Positions 36,490 to 47,995 are shown, numbered from the stretch's first letter. The stretch is DNA of 64,000 nt from Amborella trichopoda (GCF_000471905.2 NW_006497557.1:1054416-1118415), one strand, 5' to 3'. Numbers and translations: made by a program. The notes: a model not told the origin generated them from the sequence alone.

Positions 36490-38570
36490 TAGATCTAATG
36501 ATTGACTTTCCAAATAGCCACAACTCTAATAGACCATGGCAACCCTAGATACAATGGCCACAACTCTAGGCACCATATTATACAAATGATTGACTTTACA
36601 AATCATATGATATCCATGGACATGAAGATCTCAAAGGTTTTTTTGGTGCAGTTCATTCTCAATTATGTGCCTGCACAGTATAGTCAATTCAAGCTCCATT
36701 ATAATACTCAGAAAGAAAAGTGGAGTTTGAACGATTTTCAAATCATGTGTTTTCAAGAAGAAGAAAGATTAAATCAAATTAAGCTAAAGGTCGCCCATTT
36801 AGCAGAGACTAGTTTAGGTAAAAAAGGACCATTTAGAGCTTCAAAAAATAAAGGTTTTGAGATGCATGCAAATTATCATCAAAAGGGCCTACTACTCAAA
36901 TTCAGAAACAAAATAACCAGAAGGAAACAAAATGCTTCTTTTGCAGGAAGACGGGGCATTTGAAGAGAGATTTCCTAAAATATAAGAAGTTGGAAAATAA
37001 AGGTATTCCTCAACAGTCAGAGACTCATTAATGGGAAACAGAAGCTTGTAATGGCAAATTGAGTTGAAGAAGAAATAAATGTGATAGGAGTAGTTAGATT
37101 AATTCTAGATGGTGGTTTTGTATTAGACCTAAAAAATACTATTTATGTGCCAACTATTATATTAGTACTAAAATTATATATTAATAGCTTTATTTAATTT
37201 TGGCAATAAAAATTAAGTGATGGTCTCTAAATTTGAATTATATTTTTATTAAATCTCTCTTATCCCTACATATGTGTAATGTGAAACATGAAAATGTGAA
37301 TGAGAATTCATCTATGTTGTTGTACATCCTAAGACAAAGGCTTCAAAGATTAGTCAAGAAAGGACCATAGTTTGTAACTAAAATTTGTCTGTTTATCTAG
37401 GGGAGCCCTGAAGACTGTTGTTTATATACTGAATTGTGTTCCTAGTAAACCTTGCTAAAGACCCCATATGGAGTTATAGACTGGTAGGAAGCCTAGTTTA
37501 AGACAATTGCATGTGTGGGGATACCCCAGAGAAGCAACATTTTATAACCCTTTTAAATAGAAATTGGATTTATGGTCTATAAGTTGTTACTTTTAGGTAT
37601 TTTGCGTTTGTTGAGAATCTTGTGGACAAATGCATTAAAGTCTATGTTAAGCGGGAGTAAATTCATTGTATTGATTCTATATGTCGATGACATTCTACTG
37701 CCTAGTAGTAACATTCATACGTTGCATGAAACAAAACTTGTTTCATGAAGGACTTGGATGAAGCTTCATGTGTGATTGGAATCAAAATTCATCAAGACAG
37801 ATCTCGAGGTATTTTAGGATTAACATAAAAGGCATACATTGAGAGGGTACTCAAGAAGTATAATATGCATAATTGTTATCCAGTTGTAGCTCCTATTAAG
37901 GGTGATAAAATTAACAAATTACAATGTCCCCAAATTGTTATGGGAAATTTAATCTATGCTCAAGTTTGCACCTATACATATATAGCTTTTGCTGTCAATA
38001 TAGTTAGTAGATATCAAAGTAACTTAGGGCTAGAACATTAGAAATCGACTAAGAAAATAATGAGGTATCTGTAAGGAACAAAGAATATTATGCTCACATA
38101 AAGTAAATTTGATCATTTTGATGTTATTCGATATTCAGTTATAGATTTTGCTGCCTATCTGGACGATAGGAAGTTGACATCAGGTTACATCTTCATGAGG
38201 GTTGGTGGAGCCATTTCATGGTAGAGTAAGAAGTAAATAGGTCATAGCTTTGTCAACTACGGTAATAGATTTTGTAGCTTGCTATAAAGCTAGCAAGCAA
38301 GCTCTATGGCTGCATACTTTTATCTCGAGGCTCTGGGTTGTAGATTCTACTTCCAAGCCATTGAGAATTTTCTTCTCGAAGACAACAAGAGTTTGGACAA
38401 TTCCAAGCATATAGAAATTAACATATCTTGTTGTAAGGGAGAAAGTACGGGAACTTTTAATGTCCATTGAGCACATGGGTACACAACTGATGGTTGTTGT
38501 TATCTTGACCAAGGGTCTATGTCCCAAATTGTTTGTAGAGTGTGTTGTTACATGGGTTTAAGAAATATAT
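36490..38570 (+). mobile_element. Internally deleted Ty1/copia retrotransposon remnant
   Basis: Gag is at 36502-36963 (ISKVFLVQFILNYVPAQYSQF, then MCFQEEERLNQIK). A zinc-knuckle remnant follows near 36930. The RT YVDD box (YVDDILLPSS) is near 37680. The connection domain is at 37750-37880 (ASCVIGIKIHQDRSRGILGL, KAYIERVLKKYNM), and RNase H at 38160-38420 (DDRKLTSGYIF). Most of integrase and the N-terminal RT are missing. A possible 3' LTR begins near 38958 after a degenerate polypurine tract. Confidence 0.8.
36502..36963 (+). pseudogene. copia gag fragment, longest open frame of the 36.5-kb remnant
   Basis: This 153-codon frame has the UBN2-type gag core. It starts part-way into gag, shows the HIIQMIDFTNHM and FLVQFILNYVPAQY blocks and a Lys-rich linker, and ends at a stop just as the CCHC knuckle begins. 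The ATG is internal to the ancestral gag. Confidence 0.8.
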
Positions 38571-38957
38571 GGAATGCACTTGTTAGTGGCAGTTATATTG
38601 CCATCATACAATATGTGGTATTCATCGGTTTGATTAATACATATTTGATGAATCAAAGTCCATGTTTTGGTATATGGATACATAAAGATAATTGAACAGG
38701 TTTTAGGTGAGATATGGAGCTTACCATATCATAAAGTTTTATCCACCATAAAGATGTCCGCCATAAAGGTTACATATTGGAGTCTATATAGAGTAACTAT
38801 GAAAGGACATTGTGCCTTTTATAGAATTTAATTAGCTTTCATGATTTGGTATTAGTAATTTTACTTGTCAAAGTTTTGATTTTTAGAGAAAATTTTGCAT
38901 ATGTTTGCATTAAGGATGTATTTTCAACCATAATTATTATCAACCCGAGTGCGAGAA

Positions 38958-39480
38958 TGTTATAAAATATTCTTAATTTGTGGTCTCACAATAATTATAG
39001 AAGGGAAATATTATTCATACTTTAAGATAAATGGTTATCAAATATAAAATAAGGATAATTGGTGACCACCTCCCTCCACTCTCTCTTAATGATAACTCCA
39101 TAAGATCGGTTAGGATTAAGAAAATAAAAATAATAGAGATATAATATGACAGTCAATCTCTAGCTCATTCTTCACAAGGAAGGTCCTCATCAAGCATGGA
39201 GGAGAAAAGAGGTGAAGGCCAGTTCACCCATTCAAATATCATAACCAAAAGTTGTTTCTTCATTGCAGGTATGTTTAAATTTGTTAATTTACATTCTTGT
39301 TTTTCGGTAATCATGATCAATGATCCGTCATAGATTTTTGTATTTTTTGTCAATTTCTTAAATCTGCAGCTTATTTTACAAGATTTTGAGACACTAGTTT
39401 TATGTTCCAACAACGTTGGGATTATATTGCATGGGAAACCTTATGATAAAGGTGAGGAGAATGCTATTACCGCTAACCAA
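38958..39480 (+). repeat. Probable 3' LTR remnant
   Basis: GAGTGCGAGAATGTTATAAA resembles a decayed polypurine tract followed by an LTR start (TGTTATAAAATATTC). No matching 5' LTR was found in the window, so the assignment is by position only. The right limit is set by the start of the PKS segmental duplication near 39485. Confidence 0.35.
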
Positions 39481-39627
39481 CCCTAATGGAGCTCAGCAAC
39501 GGCTTATGTAACCTGACTATGGTCTTAACCAAGATAATTAAACTATTTAGTTATTGAGCACTTCCCATGCTTTCTTGTACAAGACTCGATGATATTCAGT
39601 ATTTAACACTATTTTAGAAATAGATAA

Positions 39628-39859
39628 GGGATTGTCTACAGAGAGACTATTCTATCTTCTGTACATAAAGGTCACAATCATTCTTGTCTTTTTAAATTTC
39701 AAAATAGTTGGTTGTAAGAGCATCATTAAAGAGATGCAGTTAAAAAAAAAATTGCCGGACTTTGTGACTCACCCCAAGCTATCCAATTTGACATCTAATG
39801 AATCAAATCATTGTGAACTCCATATACAAAAGATAAATGGTCTCTTCGTAGACAATCCC
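39628..39859. mobile_element. Mutator-like MITE M, copy A
   Basis: A 232-bp element with inverted ends GGGATTGTCTAC and GTAGACAATCCC. A perfect 9-bp target-site duplication AATAGATAA lies at 39619-39627 and 39860-39868. A 9-bp TSD is the Mutator/MULE pattern. No coding capacity. It lies just downstream of the intact PKS. Confidence 0.85.
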
Positions 39860-40074
39860 AATAGATAACATAATAGAAAATATTTCAATACAAATTAGGG
39901 CAGTACATGGTTTATCCGTGAATAATAATAGAGATACACATGGCACACACATGCCTTATGGCACCTAAATAACTTACCTAGAAAAAGAAAGGGGAAAAAG
40001 AAACAGTGTTACAATAACGCACTGACAACGGTTGCGTAGTGCATGGCATGAAAAGTATGAAGGGACTGATGTGT

Positions 40075-42471
40075 CTATGTAGGCATGCTACGGATCACAA
40101 CAGTCTCGATGGTGAGCCCGGGCCCAAACCCAAAGAGCACGCCCCACTCGAGCCCTTCTCCGGTCGTGGCGGCCCCTTGTTCTGCAGACCACTTCCGCAT
40201 CTCGTCAAGCACGAAGAGAACACTTGGGCTTGACATGTTCCCATACTCCTCCAACACATGACGTGTGGCCCGAAGCTTCTCGGGCTTCAACCCGAGCTCA
40301 TTCTCCATCTTGTCCATGACCAGTGGTCCACCGGGGTGTGCGGCATAGAATATAGAATTCCAATCTGTGATGCCTAGTGGCTCCAGTGCGTGGCTCAAGC
40401 AGTCTTTGACGCTCTTAGTGAGCAACATGGGTAGCTCCTTGCTCAGCGTGAAGGTCAGGCCCACCTCACGGAGGTGGCCTGCTAGCGCATGTGTACTGTC
40501 CGGCACGATGCTCTGGCCGGCCCAAGCGAGCTGGTAGAGCGCTCGTTCTGTAGTCAAGGGGTCGGAACCGATGATCACGGCAGCCGCGCCATCTCCAAAG
40601 AGTGCAGGGCCCACGAGGCTCTCTAGATGGGATGCGTGGACCCCCCTAAAGAAAATTGGGATCATCTCTGAACAGACGACCAAGACACGAGCATTGTGGT
40701 TGTTCTCGGCAAGGTCCTTTGCGATGCGTAAGGCAGTGGCCCCTGCAAAGCAACCTTGCAGATAGAGCATGACGCGGTTGACACAAGGGGAGAGATTGAG
40801 GAGGTTCGCAAGGCGTAGGTCAGCACCTGGCATGTCGATGCAACTGGTGGTGCAGAAGACGAGGTGGGTGATGCCAGACACAGGCTGTCCCCACTCCTTG
40901 ATGGCACATAGGGCTGCCTCTTTACCGAGGCGAGGGATCTCCTCAAGCACAAGCTCTTGTCGTGCGTCGAGGGAGGGGGCCATGTAGGAGCAGAGGCTTG
41001 GGTTGGCGCTCAGCCTCTCCTCAGTGAGAAAGAGGTGGCGCTTCTTGATCCCTGACTTGGCGCCTGCTTAAACAACCGCACTTGTGTGAATGAAACTTAC
41101 TTAACTGCAACTATTGTTGTTGAGATGTTATAATTTGAAGGGATTCTTACTAGAGAGTTAATATTTTCTACCAATTTGAAGGGATGCTATTTGTAAAAAA
41201 AATGCAACTATTGTTGTTGGGATGTTATAAGTTAAAATTTTCTACCACTATTTGACCATATCTACCAATTTTAACTCTATAGGGTACCCTACAATATATA
41301 TCAATACAACCATGTCGACATGTTTCTTTTATGGCTGAAATTATAGATATTGTAACTGCAAACTAGGTTCTGGTGAACAATTGCCATCGCAAAGCAAGTA
41401 TGTGGGTTGATGAGTTAGCTAAAGGAGGTGTGCCATATAAAGTTTTTCTGATCAATGGAGGGGTCATCTACTCGTGGTGGTATGGAACTCAAGATATAAT
41501 GTTGTGGCACCGAACACCTTGATCACTTTTGCCTTGAGTCCATTCCTTCCATCGTAAAGATTTAGTAGTTATTCTATAACTAACTTTGCAATGGATATGG
41601 TTTGTATAGGATGTCAACCTTAAGCATTCAAAGTAAGGCTCACATCTAAATCTTGATATGGTTTAGGTGCTGGTAATCCTCACGATATTCTATTTTTACT
41701 TTTAATTATGAAATCTAAAATTTCAAAGTAGTGTAGATCAACCAGATCTATAAATGCTTAAAAATCTTGAAAAATAGATGGTCTAAATAATGTGTTATAA
41801 GACGTACTATTTTTAAAATATAGAATCATTTTTTTTCTCGTATCCACATATCTCGACGCCAAGATGATTAATTGTATGGCTTTTTGACATCAGAACAACT
41901 CTTATGATGAATGCCTTACTTGACCTTAAATAAACTTTTTCCTTTTGTAATATTCATATTTAGGATTGTATACTATGAGACTATTTATCTTTTATAGAAG
42001 GATACCACAATCATGCCTATCTATTAGATGCCAAATCGAATGATTTGGGATGTGCCATAGAATTCAAATTTTGTCTTTGGGATTTTGAGTATAGTCAATA
42101 ACACTTTTATAATTACCCGATTTGAAATCTAACACACAATAGTGATTGTGATCTGCTTGTATTAAAAGTAAATGATTGGTCGTTTTGTATATTTTCCTTC
42201 ACGCTTATACTACGGATTGTACTCTATAAACTTTTGCAAGTTATTGGAAAATTTGAAATCTGTCAAATCAACATTGAAAAAAAAACAGACACTTACATAT
42301 GCGAGAGAATTTGTCTTTAAGGTATAAGTCTTGGAGGTTGGTGATGTTGAAATAGAAGTCGGGAAAGTGGGCTTGCTCCACCACGTTGGGTGGGTTTGCC
42401 GTCCCTATGGCTAGCACCGTTGCTGGCCCATCTGCCCTTTGTGCCTTTCGAAGCTCCTCCACACTTACCAT
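40075..42471 (-). CDS. Type III polyketide synthase (chalcone synthase superfamily), intact
   Basis: Exon 1 is 42297-42471 and exon 2 is 40075-41063. The intron (41064-42296; donor T|GTAAGT, acceptor TTTAAGCAG|GC) splits the Cys codon at phase 1, the conserved CHS intron site. The product is 387 residues; CHS is usually about 390. Type III PKSs condense a CoA starter with malonyl-CoA in the cytosol. Visible: triad Cys163 ([10 protein letters not shown]), His301 (YAAHPGGP) and Asn334 (YGNMSS); gatekeeper Phe214 and Phe263; CoA-binding Lys/Arg of CHS positions 55, 58 and 62; C-terminal [11 protein letters not shown]. Odd: CHS Thr197 is Phe (EMIPIFFRG), Thr194 is Ile, Gly134 is Cys, and WIAHP reads YAAHP. 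A smaller cavity and a product other than naringenin chalcone are likely. Curcuminoid- or pyrone-type activity is possible but not shown. GC-rich exons stand out from the AT-rich surroundings. Confidence 0.92.
41690..41960 (+). repeat. R1-family repeat inside the PKS intron (copy A)
   Basis: AATCTTGAAAAATAGATGGT, ATGTGTTATAAGACGTACTA and ATCTCGACGCCAAGATGATT parallel the same order of blocks in the 5115-5530 copy. The corresponding copy-B segment is at 49830-50080, where the copia element later landed. Confidence 0.55.
41963..42197. mobile_element. MITE M relative inside the PKS intron (copy A)
   Basis: Starts GGATTGTATACTATGAGACT and ends with a diverged inverted counterpart (AAATGATTGG..TTTTCC). 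Length and end sequence are close to the 232-bp MITE M copies. The copy-B equivalent starts near 58025 and carries an internal triplication of ATGCTTGTATCAAAAGTAAA. Confidence 0.5.
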
Positions 42472-42527
42472 TCTCTGTCTCTCTCTTGGTTACAGGTTGC
42501 CTTGGTTTCGATGGTGGCCAGGGCACT

Positions 42528-42535
42528 CTTATAGC
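42528..42535 (-). promoter_or_regulatory. TATA box of the intact PKS
   Basis: CTATAAGA on the minus strand, about 57 nt before the ATG. It sits at the same place as TATAAAAG in the duplicate. The short distance implies a very short 5' leader. Confidence 0.55.
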
Positions 42536-42835
42536 ACACTATTGACGGAGCAAGGCCCATGCTCTCGTTTTGTTTTCTCATGTCTTGATTCTTTCACAGA
42601 ATTGTTATAATTCTCAAAAAGAATAAAATATAGTTCAAAGTTATGGCGGGGGGTCCAAGTTGCATGATTCAATAACATAGAAAAGGTAATTTACAGGCAA
42701 ATAACAGTATTACATTTCAGCTCTCTCTAAAATGGATCGCTTATGAATTGTGGTGCGGACCAATGAATGGCACTATTCCTTGGTAAGTGGTCTGCCCAAA
42801 AAGGGGCCCCAAACAACAAAGTGGTTCATTCATAA

Positions 42836-43067
42836 AAGGGTGGCAATGGGCCAGGCCTGCGCCGGGCCAGCAGTGGCCTTAACCTGGACTTTATACCCAT
42901 AGGGCCCGTCCGAGGCCGGCCTGGAAAGAAAAAATAGAAAAAAAAAACAAGAAAAAAAAAAAAAATTGGGCTGGCGCGGTTAGTGACCCTAACCCGGCCC
43001 AGGTCTTACTTTTTTAGTCATGACCGACAGGGCGGGCTGAGCCGCCTAGCCCATCGCCAACCCTAAA
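42836..43067. mobile_element. GC-rich hAT-like MITE G, copy A
   Basis: Inverted ends AGGGTGGCAATGGGC and GCCCATCGCCAACCCT, with very GC-rich subterminal repeats (GCCGGGCC types) around an A-rich centre. Flanks ATTCATAA and AGCCATAA are a plausible decayed 8-bp TSD. Two copies occur at the equivalent site of duplication copy B. Confidence 0.65.
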
Positions 43068-43364
43068 GCCATAAAACAACATAAATACCGAACAATATAG
43101 GAAAATTCAATTTACGATCAAAGGTGGGAAATTCACTGTAGACTGCAGCGATAAGTTAATCTCCACCAACAGTTCTTTTGTTGTACCATATATCATACTT
43201 GAACTATTGATGGTATTCGGTGTACCTAACCTTGCTTATTTTTTATTCGAAAGGGCTGGTGGACCTTAATGCTCCAAATATGGCATGTTTGCCCGCCTTT
43301 GTGTGCTGACCTCGTGAAAGGCTTCAGTTTTTTTAATAAAGAGCCTAGGTTATTTTATGTGAAA

Positions 43365-43780
43365 TTTACGTGTATGACTCCTATAACTCATGTTGTTTAA
43401 AATTTACCTAAGTTCTTTCTATTTTTATTTTGTAACCGTTTTTTCTCTTTTTTGTTTTAAAAAGACCAAATTCACTAAATTTCAGATCTTTAAGATCTGA
43501 AACTTTATACTTTTGAAATTTAGTTAGTTTATTTCTTTATTTCTTTTTGCAAATTTTGAATTTTGAATTTTGAATATCCAAAATTTTTTTCAACCCAAAA
43601 ATTACATTTTTAAAATTTTCATATTTTGACATTCTAAAATTTGTAAGAATAAGAAACTTTTGGGCTAAAAGAAATTTTGATTATTCAAATTCAAAGCTGT
43701 AAAAAATAAAATTTTTGGGCTCAATAAATTTTCAGACAGTCAAAATCCAAAAATTGTAGAGTGAGAAAGAGAGAGAGTTT
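43365..43780 (+). repeat. Left arm of a diverged inverted repeat flanking the LINE
   Basis: Blocks AAAAAGACCAAATT, GATCTTTAAGATC, TTTAGTTAG and GAATTTTGAATATCC appear in the same order, reversed and complemented, in the right arm. The same left arm is present in duplication copy B at about 60690-60990. Confidence 0.6.
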
Positions 43781-44248
43781 TTGTTTTTTTTTATAAGATT
43801 TCAGAGCTTTATTATTCAAAGACTACAATAAAATTACAGAGTCCAAGACCAAAGTCTCGATTAAGGCAGAGCCACGTTTAGCAAGATGATATGCCATTAC
43901 ATTGGCTTCATGAAACACATGCACAAAGGAAAAAGCAACGGGCTTGAACATATCTCATATCTGCAATAAAAAGGGCCGAAAGTCCCAGGGTGGTTTTTGA
44001 ACCCCATTGCACTAGTTGATGACATTCAACGTGTCCACTTCCACCACACAAAAATGTCCCACCCTTCTATCTACGAAATGTTTTAATCTATGAAGTAGAG
44101 CCACCATCTATGCATAGTTAGCCGTTTTTTCCCCCAACCGACCCGCATAAGAAAAAACAACAACTCCATTCCAATCTCTCACTACACCTCCAAACCCAGC
44201 AGCTATTGGATTCCCAAATGAACTACCATCGAAATTAAGTTTAAAGGT

Positions 44249-44833
44249 TCATTCCAAAGGTGGCATCCATCTACCCTTCGGTCTGCACTTGAAAGAACCC
44301 AACTGGAAAAGATTTGTTAAGTTTCTCTTGACATCCACTTCCAGAGCATCACACCCCACCTTTGTCACAGAGCATGAGAGCCACACAACATGTAATATTT
44401 TTTCCAAAACTCTCTCAACGTGCACGTAGAAACGATCAAATACACGTCGATTTCTTTCCTTCCAAACTTCCCACAGAATCATACCTCTCACAATTTGCCA
44501 AATAACCACCCCAATATTGGGAAGAATATTGACCGACAATTTTGAGATTACCCCTATCACCTCGGCAGGCATCACCATAGCAATCCCAAGTTTATCAAAA
44601 AAACCACCGCCAAATTTTGTAGGTGAAATAACAATGAAGAAATAGATGAGGACCTGTTTCAGCAACATCCTTACACAACAAACAAATATTAGGCAGAATC
44701 TTACATCTTTTAATGAGATTGTCAATAGGAGTACCTTATCTTGCACTGCAGTTATAGAAATGCTTGAACCTTCAAGGTAAATGACATTTCCAAATGGTGG
44801 TAATTTCAGGCATGGACCATCTCCAACGGTCAT
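44249..44833 (-). pseudogene. LINE C-terminal region (zf-RVT to RNase H linker)
   Basis: A 194-codon open frame with WEVWKERNRRVFDRF, a motif typical of the region between reverse transcriptase and RNase H in plant LINEs. RNase H sequence follows in another frame near 44120-44240. It belongs to the 43783-46989 element. Confidence 0.75.
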
Positions 44834-45028
44834 GGAACAATAGCTTATACATAGGCTTCACCGAGTACAGCCCATCTGGATCAACCACCCAAATGACTAC
44901 ATCTGAGGCATGCTGTGGAATATAGACTTCTTAAAGGAGAGATAATGAGCTCACATACTTCCAAAATATTTGTTTGGAGATCCTATTATAGGGAAGAACA
45001 ATGTTCTAAAAAACTTGGTTACCTCTAC

Positions 45029-45385
45029 TGTCAAAACGAAAAAGTGAAGATAAAATTTTTTACGTGGTTCGGCATTGGGCCTACATCCACGAAGAGATTG
45101 TACTTTATTTCTTGTCATGGCTTCTCTAAGTACAATCATACATATTTATAGAAGAGCCATGGCTATTATAGCTCAATCATGCTATAAAGAGAAGGCAAAG
45201 AAAGAAGAAACTGTAAAGAACAAGAATAAAAGTTATAGGGATAACAAGGGGCAGCTCAAGCCAGCCCAACCACTTTCCATATCTTTAAACATTCCATATA
45301 TTTCAACACTCTCCCTCAGGTTGGAGCGTATAGATTAATAAATCCCAACTTGAACAATATTTCTTGAAATTTATCACGTCTAACA
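45029..45385 (-). mobile_element. LTR-derived insertion inside the LINE
   Basis: On the minus strand it starts TGTTAGACGTG and ends GTTTTGACA. A perfect 5-bp TSD TCTAC lies at 45024-45028 and 45386-45390. It contains AACCTGAGGGAGAG then TGTTGAAATATATGG, a copia-type polypurine tract and LTR junction, so it appears to be a recombined remnant (partial internal end plus LTR at 45029-45308). Nested in the LINE, hence younger than it. Confidence 0.7.
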
Positions 45386-46134
45386 TCTACATTCATAAAG
45401 ATCAACAACAACAACATTGGGATTATCCATACGTTGAAGAACTGAAGGAAAGAGATATTTCAGCGGCAAAGACCCTACCCACTTATGGTGCCAAATGGAT
45501 ATATTATGGCCATCTCCCATACACCAGCGAATGTCTCTATGCATCAAGGATTTACATTGATTAATGGATCTCGAGCAGTATGACATTCCTCTAGTACCAT
45601 TTCTCAGTCCAACCTATATTTTATATCTATCACCACCATACTTGGCAGCAATAACTTGATACCACAACTGATGTTTTAGGTTTAAGCTTCTCCACCACCA
45701 CTTGTATAGGAGAGCCTGGTTAACCAAATTGATTCTCCTTATACCTAGTCCACCTTCCTTCCTAGGCGTGCACACTCTATCCTATCGAAGAAGATGAAAC
45801 TTTTTTAAGTTTTCAAATGAGCCCCAAAGAAAATTCATCCTTAAAACTTCCATTTTCTTGGCCACCCTAAGAGGAATCTGCAACAAGGACATCTGATAAA
45901 TAGATAAATTTGATAGACAAGCTTTAATTTAAGTGATCCTCCCTCCCAAAGATAGATATTTGTACTCTCACAAATCAAGCTTGACTTGTATTCTTTGGAT
46001 CACTTTATCCCGGATAGCTAATGGTAATCGGCCACCTGAAATTGGCAATCCCAAGTACATAATTGAAAAGCTTTCTACCTTACAACCCATCGTCTCAGCA
46101 ATCTCAGAGAGCAAAGACTCATCATAGTTAATAC

Positions 46135-46482
46135 TCACCACAACAGACTTTGCAAAATTAACCTTGAGCCCCATTTCACTTCGCAACAATTCAAGAAAGT
46201 TGCAATATTAGCAGCCTGCTCAGACCTAGCCTCGCAAAAAAGCAAAGTATCATCGGCATATTGTAAGTGCGAGATGCAAGAACCATCATTAGGCAAGTGA
46301 AAACCCACAAAATATCCACAAGCTACTATATTGTACAGAAATCGACCGAAACACTCTGCATAAATAGTGAACAAAAAAGGGGATAGGGGGTCACCCCCTG
46401 GATGTGCGGAAGAAACCACACGAACTACCCTTGAACATAATAGAAAGAAGAGCATAGGCAACCATATATCCAGTTTCTCCAC
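46135..46482 (-). pseudogene. LINE reverse transcriptase, YADD-box segment
   Basis: The frame has GDPLSPFLFTIYAECFGRFL and then LQYADDTLLFCEARSE, with the two catalytic Asp residues intact. It is separated by a frameshift from the upstream RT segment (46425-47036), whose first codons lie in flanking sequence beyond the element end. Confidence 0.85.
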
Positions 46483-46989
46483 TTCTCACCAAAGCCCATG
46501 TTTTTCATGATCTTTAACAGAATGCTCCATTCTACCATATCATATGTTTTTTTCATATCCAGTTTAATCACTACCCCGGCTTCATCACTCAAAATTCTCA
46601 AATGAATGCACTCATGTGCAACCAAAATACTGTCAGTAAGCAGCCTATCCTTGATGAATGCAGACTGGGGCCCAATGATAATATCCGATAAGACTACTTT
46701 TAGTCGTTCTGCAAGCACCTTGACAATAATTTTATAGAGGTTTGAAAGCAAACTAATGGGCCTTATATCACCAAGGCTTGCAATGACAACCTTTTTTAGA
46801 ATAAGCGTTATATAGGAGGAATTGACCCCTCTAAATAGTTCACCTCTTCTCATGAAATCATAGACTATTTTCAGCAGCTCACTACAAACCAGATTCCAAA
46901 ATTTATGGAACAAGAAAAGAAGAAGGCCATCAGAGCCTGGTGCCTTATCACCAGGGGGGGAGAAGGCTGCTTGTTTCACTTCTTCCATA
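46425..46989 (-). pseudogene. LINE reverse transcriptase, N-terminal segment
   Basis: MEEVKQAAFSPPGDKAPGSD opens the RT domain region, followed by DIRPISLLSNLYKIIVKVLA and VVIKLDMKKTYDMVEW (first catalytic Asp present). The frame continues into flanking DNA to 47036, so the apparent start Met there is not part of the element. Confidence 0.8.
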
Positions 46990-47019
46990 GAGAAAGAGAG
47001 AGGGTTTTTTGGTTTAATT

Positions 47020-47215
47020 TTTTTTCGGATATTCAAAATCTAAAAATTGAAAAAATAACTAAATCCTAAAAACGTATGGTTTTTGATCTTGAAGATCCAA
47101 AACATGCGCAATTTGGTCTTTTTAAAAATTTTGAGGAAAAAAATATTAGGAAAATAAAATTGAGCTAAAATTTAAATAACGTGAAATTACAAAGATATAG
47201 AAGTAATTTTCTCTT
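47020..47215 (-). repeat. Right arm of the diverged inverted repeat
   Basis: The reverse complement parallels 43380-43620, with AAAAAGACCAAATT, GATCTTCAAGATC, GATTTAGTTA and TTTTGAATATCC in order. Before the LINE inserted, the two arms were adjacent, forming a foldback element or a Mutator-type element with long ends. Confidence 0.55.
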
Positions 47216-47240
47216 TTCCAATTTCTCTATCATTCCAACA

Positions 47241-47400
47241 ATCTTTTTATCTTTTAAGTTCTATGGATCCAAAATCCACCTATTCGAAGATAGATATTTT
47301 TAAGGCTTCTGCGCTGAGGAATCTTTTTATCTTTTAAGTTCTATGGATCCAAAATCCACCTATTCGAAGATAGATATTTTTAAGGCTTCTGCGCTGAGAA
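47241..47400. repeat. 80-bp tandem duplication, nearly exact
   Basis: Units 47241-47320 and 47321-47400 differ at one base near the end (GAGGA versus GAGAA). A very recent duplication, or possibly an assembly artefact. Confidence 0.95.
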
Positions 47401-47763
47401 AAGGACATGATAGAGATGCATGCCCCATTTCATTATATCCACTCCAAAGCAATATGATCATATATATCCTGACCATTACTGCAGTTGTCTCAATGAAACG
47501 ATTATCTTCGTGGCTTTTGATTCTAGTCGTGTGACACTAGGTGTAGAGAAGTCTTAGATTTTCTTTATACGAGGTGAGCTTACATCCCTAAAGTAGGGTT
47601 GTCAACGGACCGGGCTCAGGCTGGAGCTCAGCCAAGGCTTTTGTGACTTGACTATGGTCTTAACCAAAATAATTAAATGTTTTAATTGTTGATGCACTTC
47701 CTATGTTTTCTTGTACAAGACTCGATGATATCCAATATTCAACAATATTTTAAAAATAGATAA

Positions 47764-47995
47764 GAGATTGTCTACAGAGAGACTATTTATCTTTTGTACA
47801 TAAAAGTTACAATCATTATTGTCTTTTTAAATTTCAAAATAGTTGGTCGTAAGAGCATCATTAAAGAGATGCAGTTAAAAAAAAAAATTGCCGAACTTTG
47901 TGACTCACCCCAAGCTATCCAATTTGACATCTAATGAGTCAAATCACTGTGAACTCCATATACAAAAGATAAATGGTCTCTCCGTAGACAATCCC
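47764..47995. mobile_element. Mutator-like MITE M, copy B
   Basis: 232 bp, with ends GAGATTGTCTAC and GTAGACAATCCC and TSD AATAGATAA (47755-47763 and 47996-48004). Same insertion site as the copy-A MITE, so it predates the duplication. The two differ by about 5% by eye. Confidence 0.85.

Larger units (their letters stand above)
39485..43780. repeat. Segmental duplication, copy A (contains the intact PKS)
   Basis: Colinear with 47620-61000. Matches begin at GGAGCTCAGC, run through the Mutator-like MITE, 3' flank, both exons, intron and promoter, and continue through the GC-rich MITE and AT-rich sequence to about 43780. Copy B is longer because of later insertions. Both copies are in the same orientation. 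Confidence 0.85.
43783..46989 (-). mobile_element. 5'-truncated LINE (L1-type with RNase H)
   Basis: The minus strand carries RT motifs in order: SDGLLLFLFHKFW, then ISLLSNLYKIIVKVLAERL, QSAFIKDR, KLDMKKTYDMVEW, and the catalytic LQYADDTLLF. These are followed by GLKVNFAKS and YLGLPISGGRLP, a zinc-binding region and an RNase H start (LNFDGSSFGNP) near 44230. The 3' end is a poly-T run on the plus strand at 43784-43792. A 20-bp target-site duplication with one mismatch (GAGAAAGAGAGAG then A/G) lies at 43763-43782 and 46990-47009. No endonuclease domain is present, so it is 5'-truncated. Stops and frameshifts make it inactive. Confidence 0.85.

Noticed and set aside
40769..40987. Plus-strand and other-frame ORFs across PKS exon 2 (also 40039-40233, 40571-40765, 48178-48372, 48894-49112)
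   Set aside because: These are shadows of the GC-rich PKS exons; their translations have no independent family.
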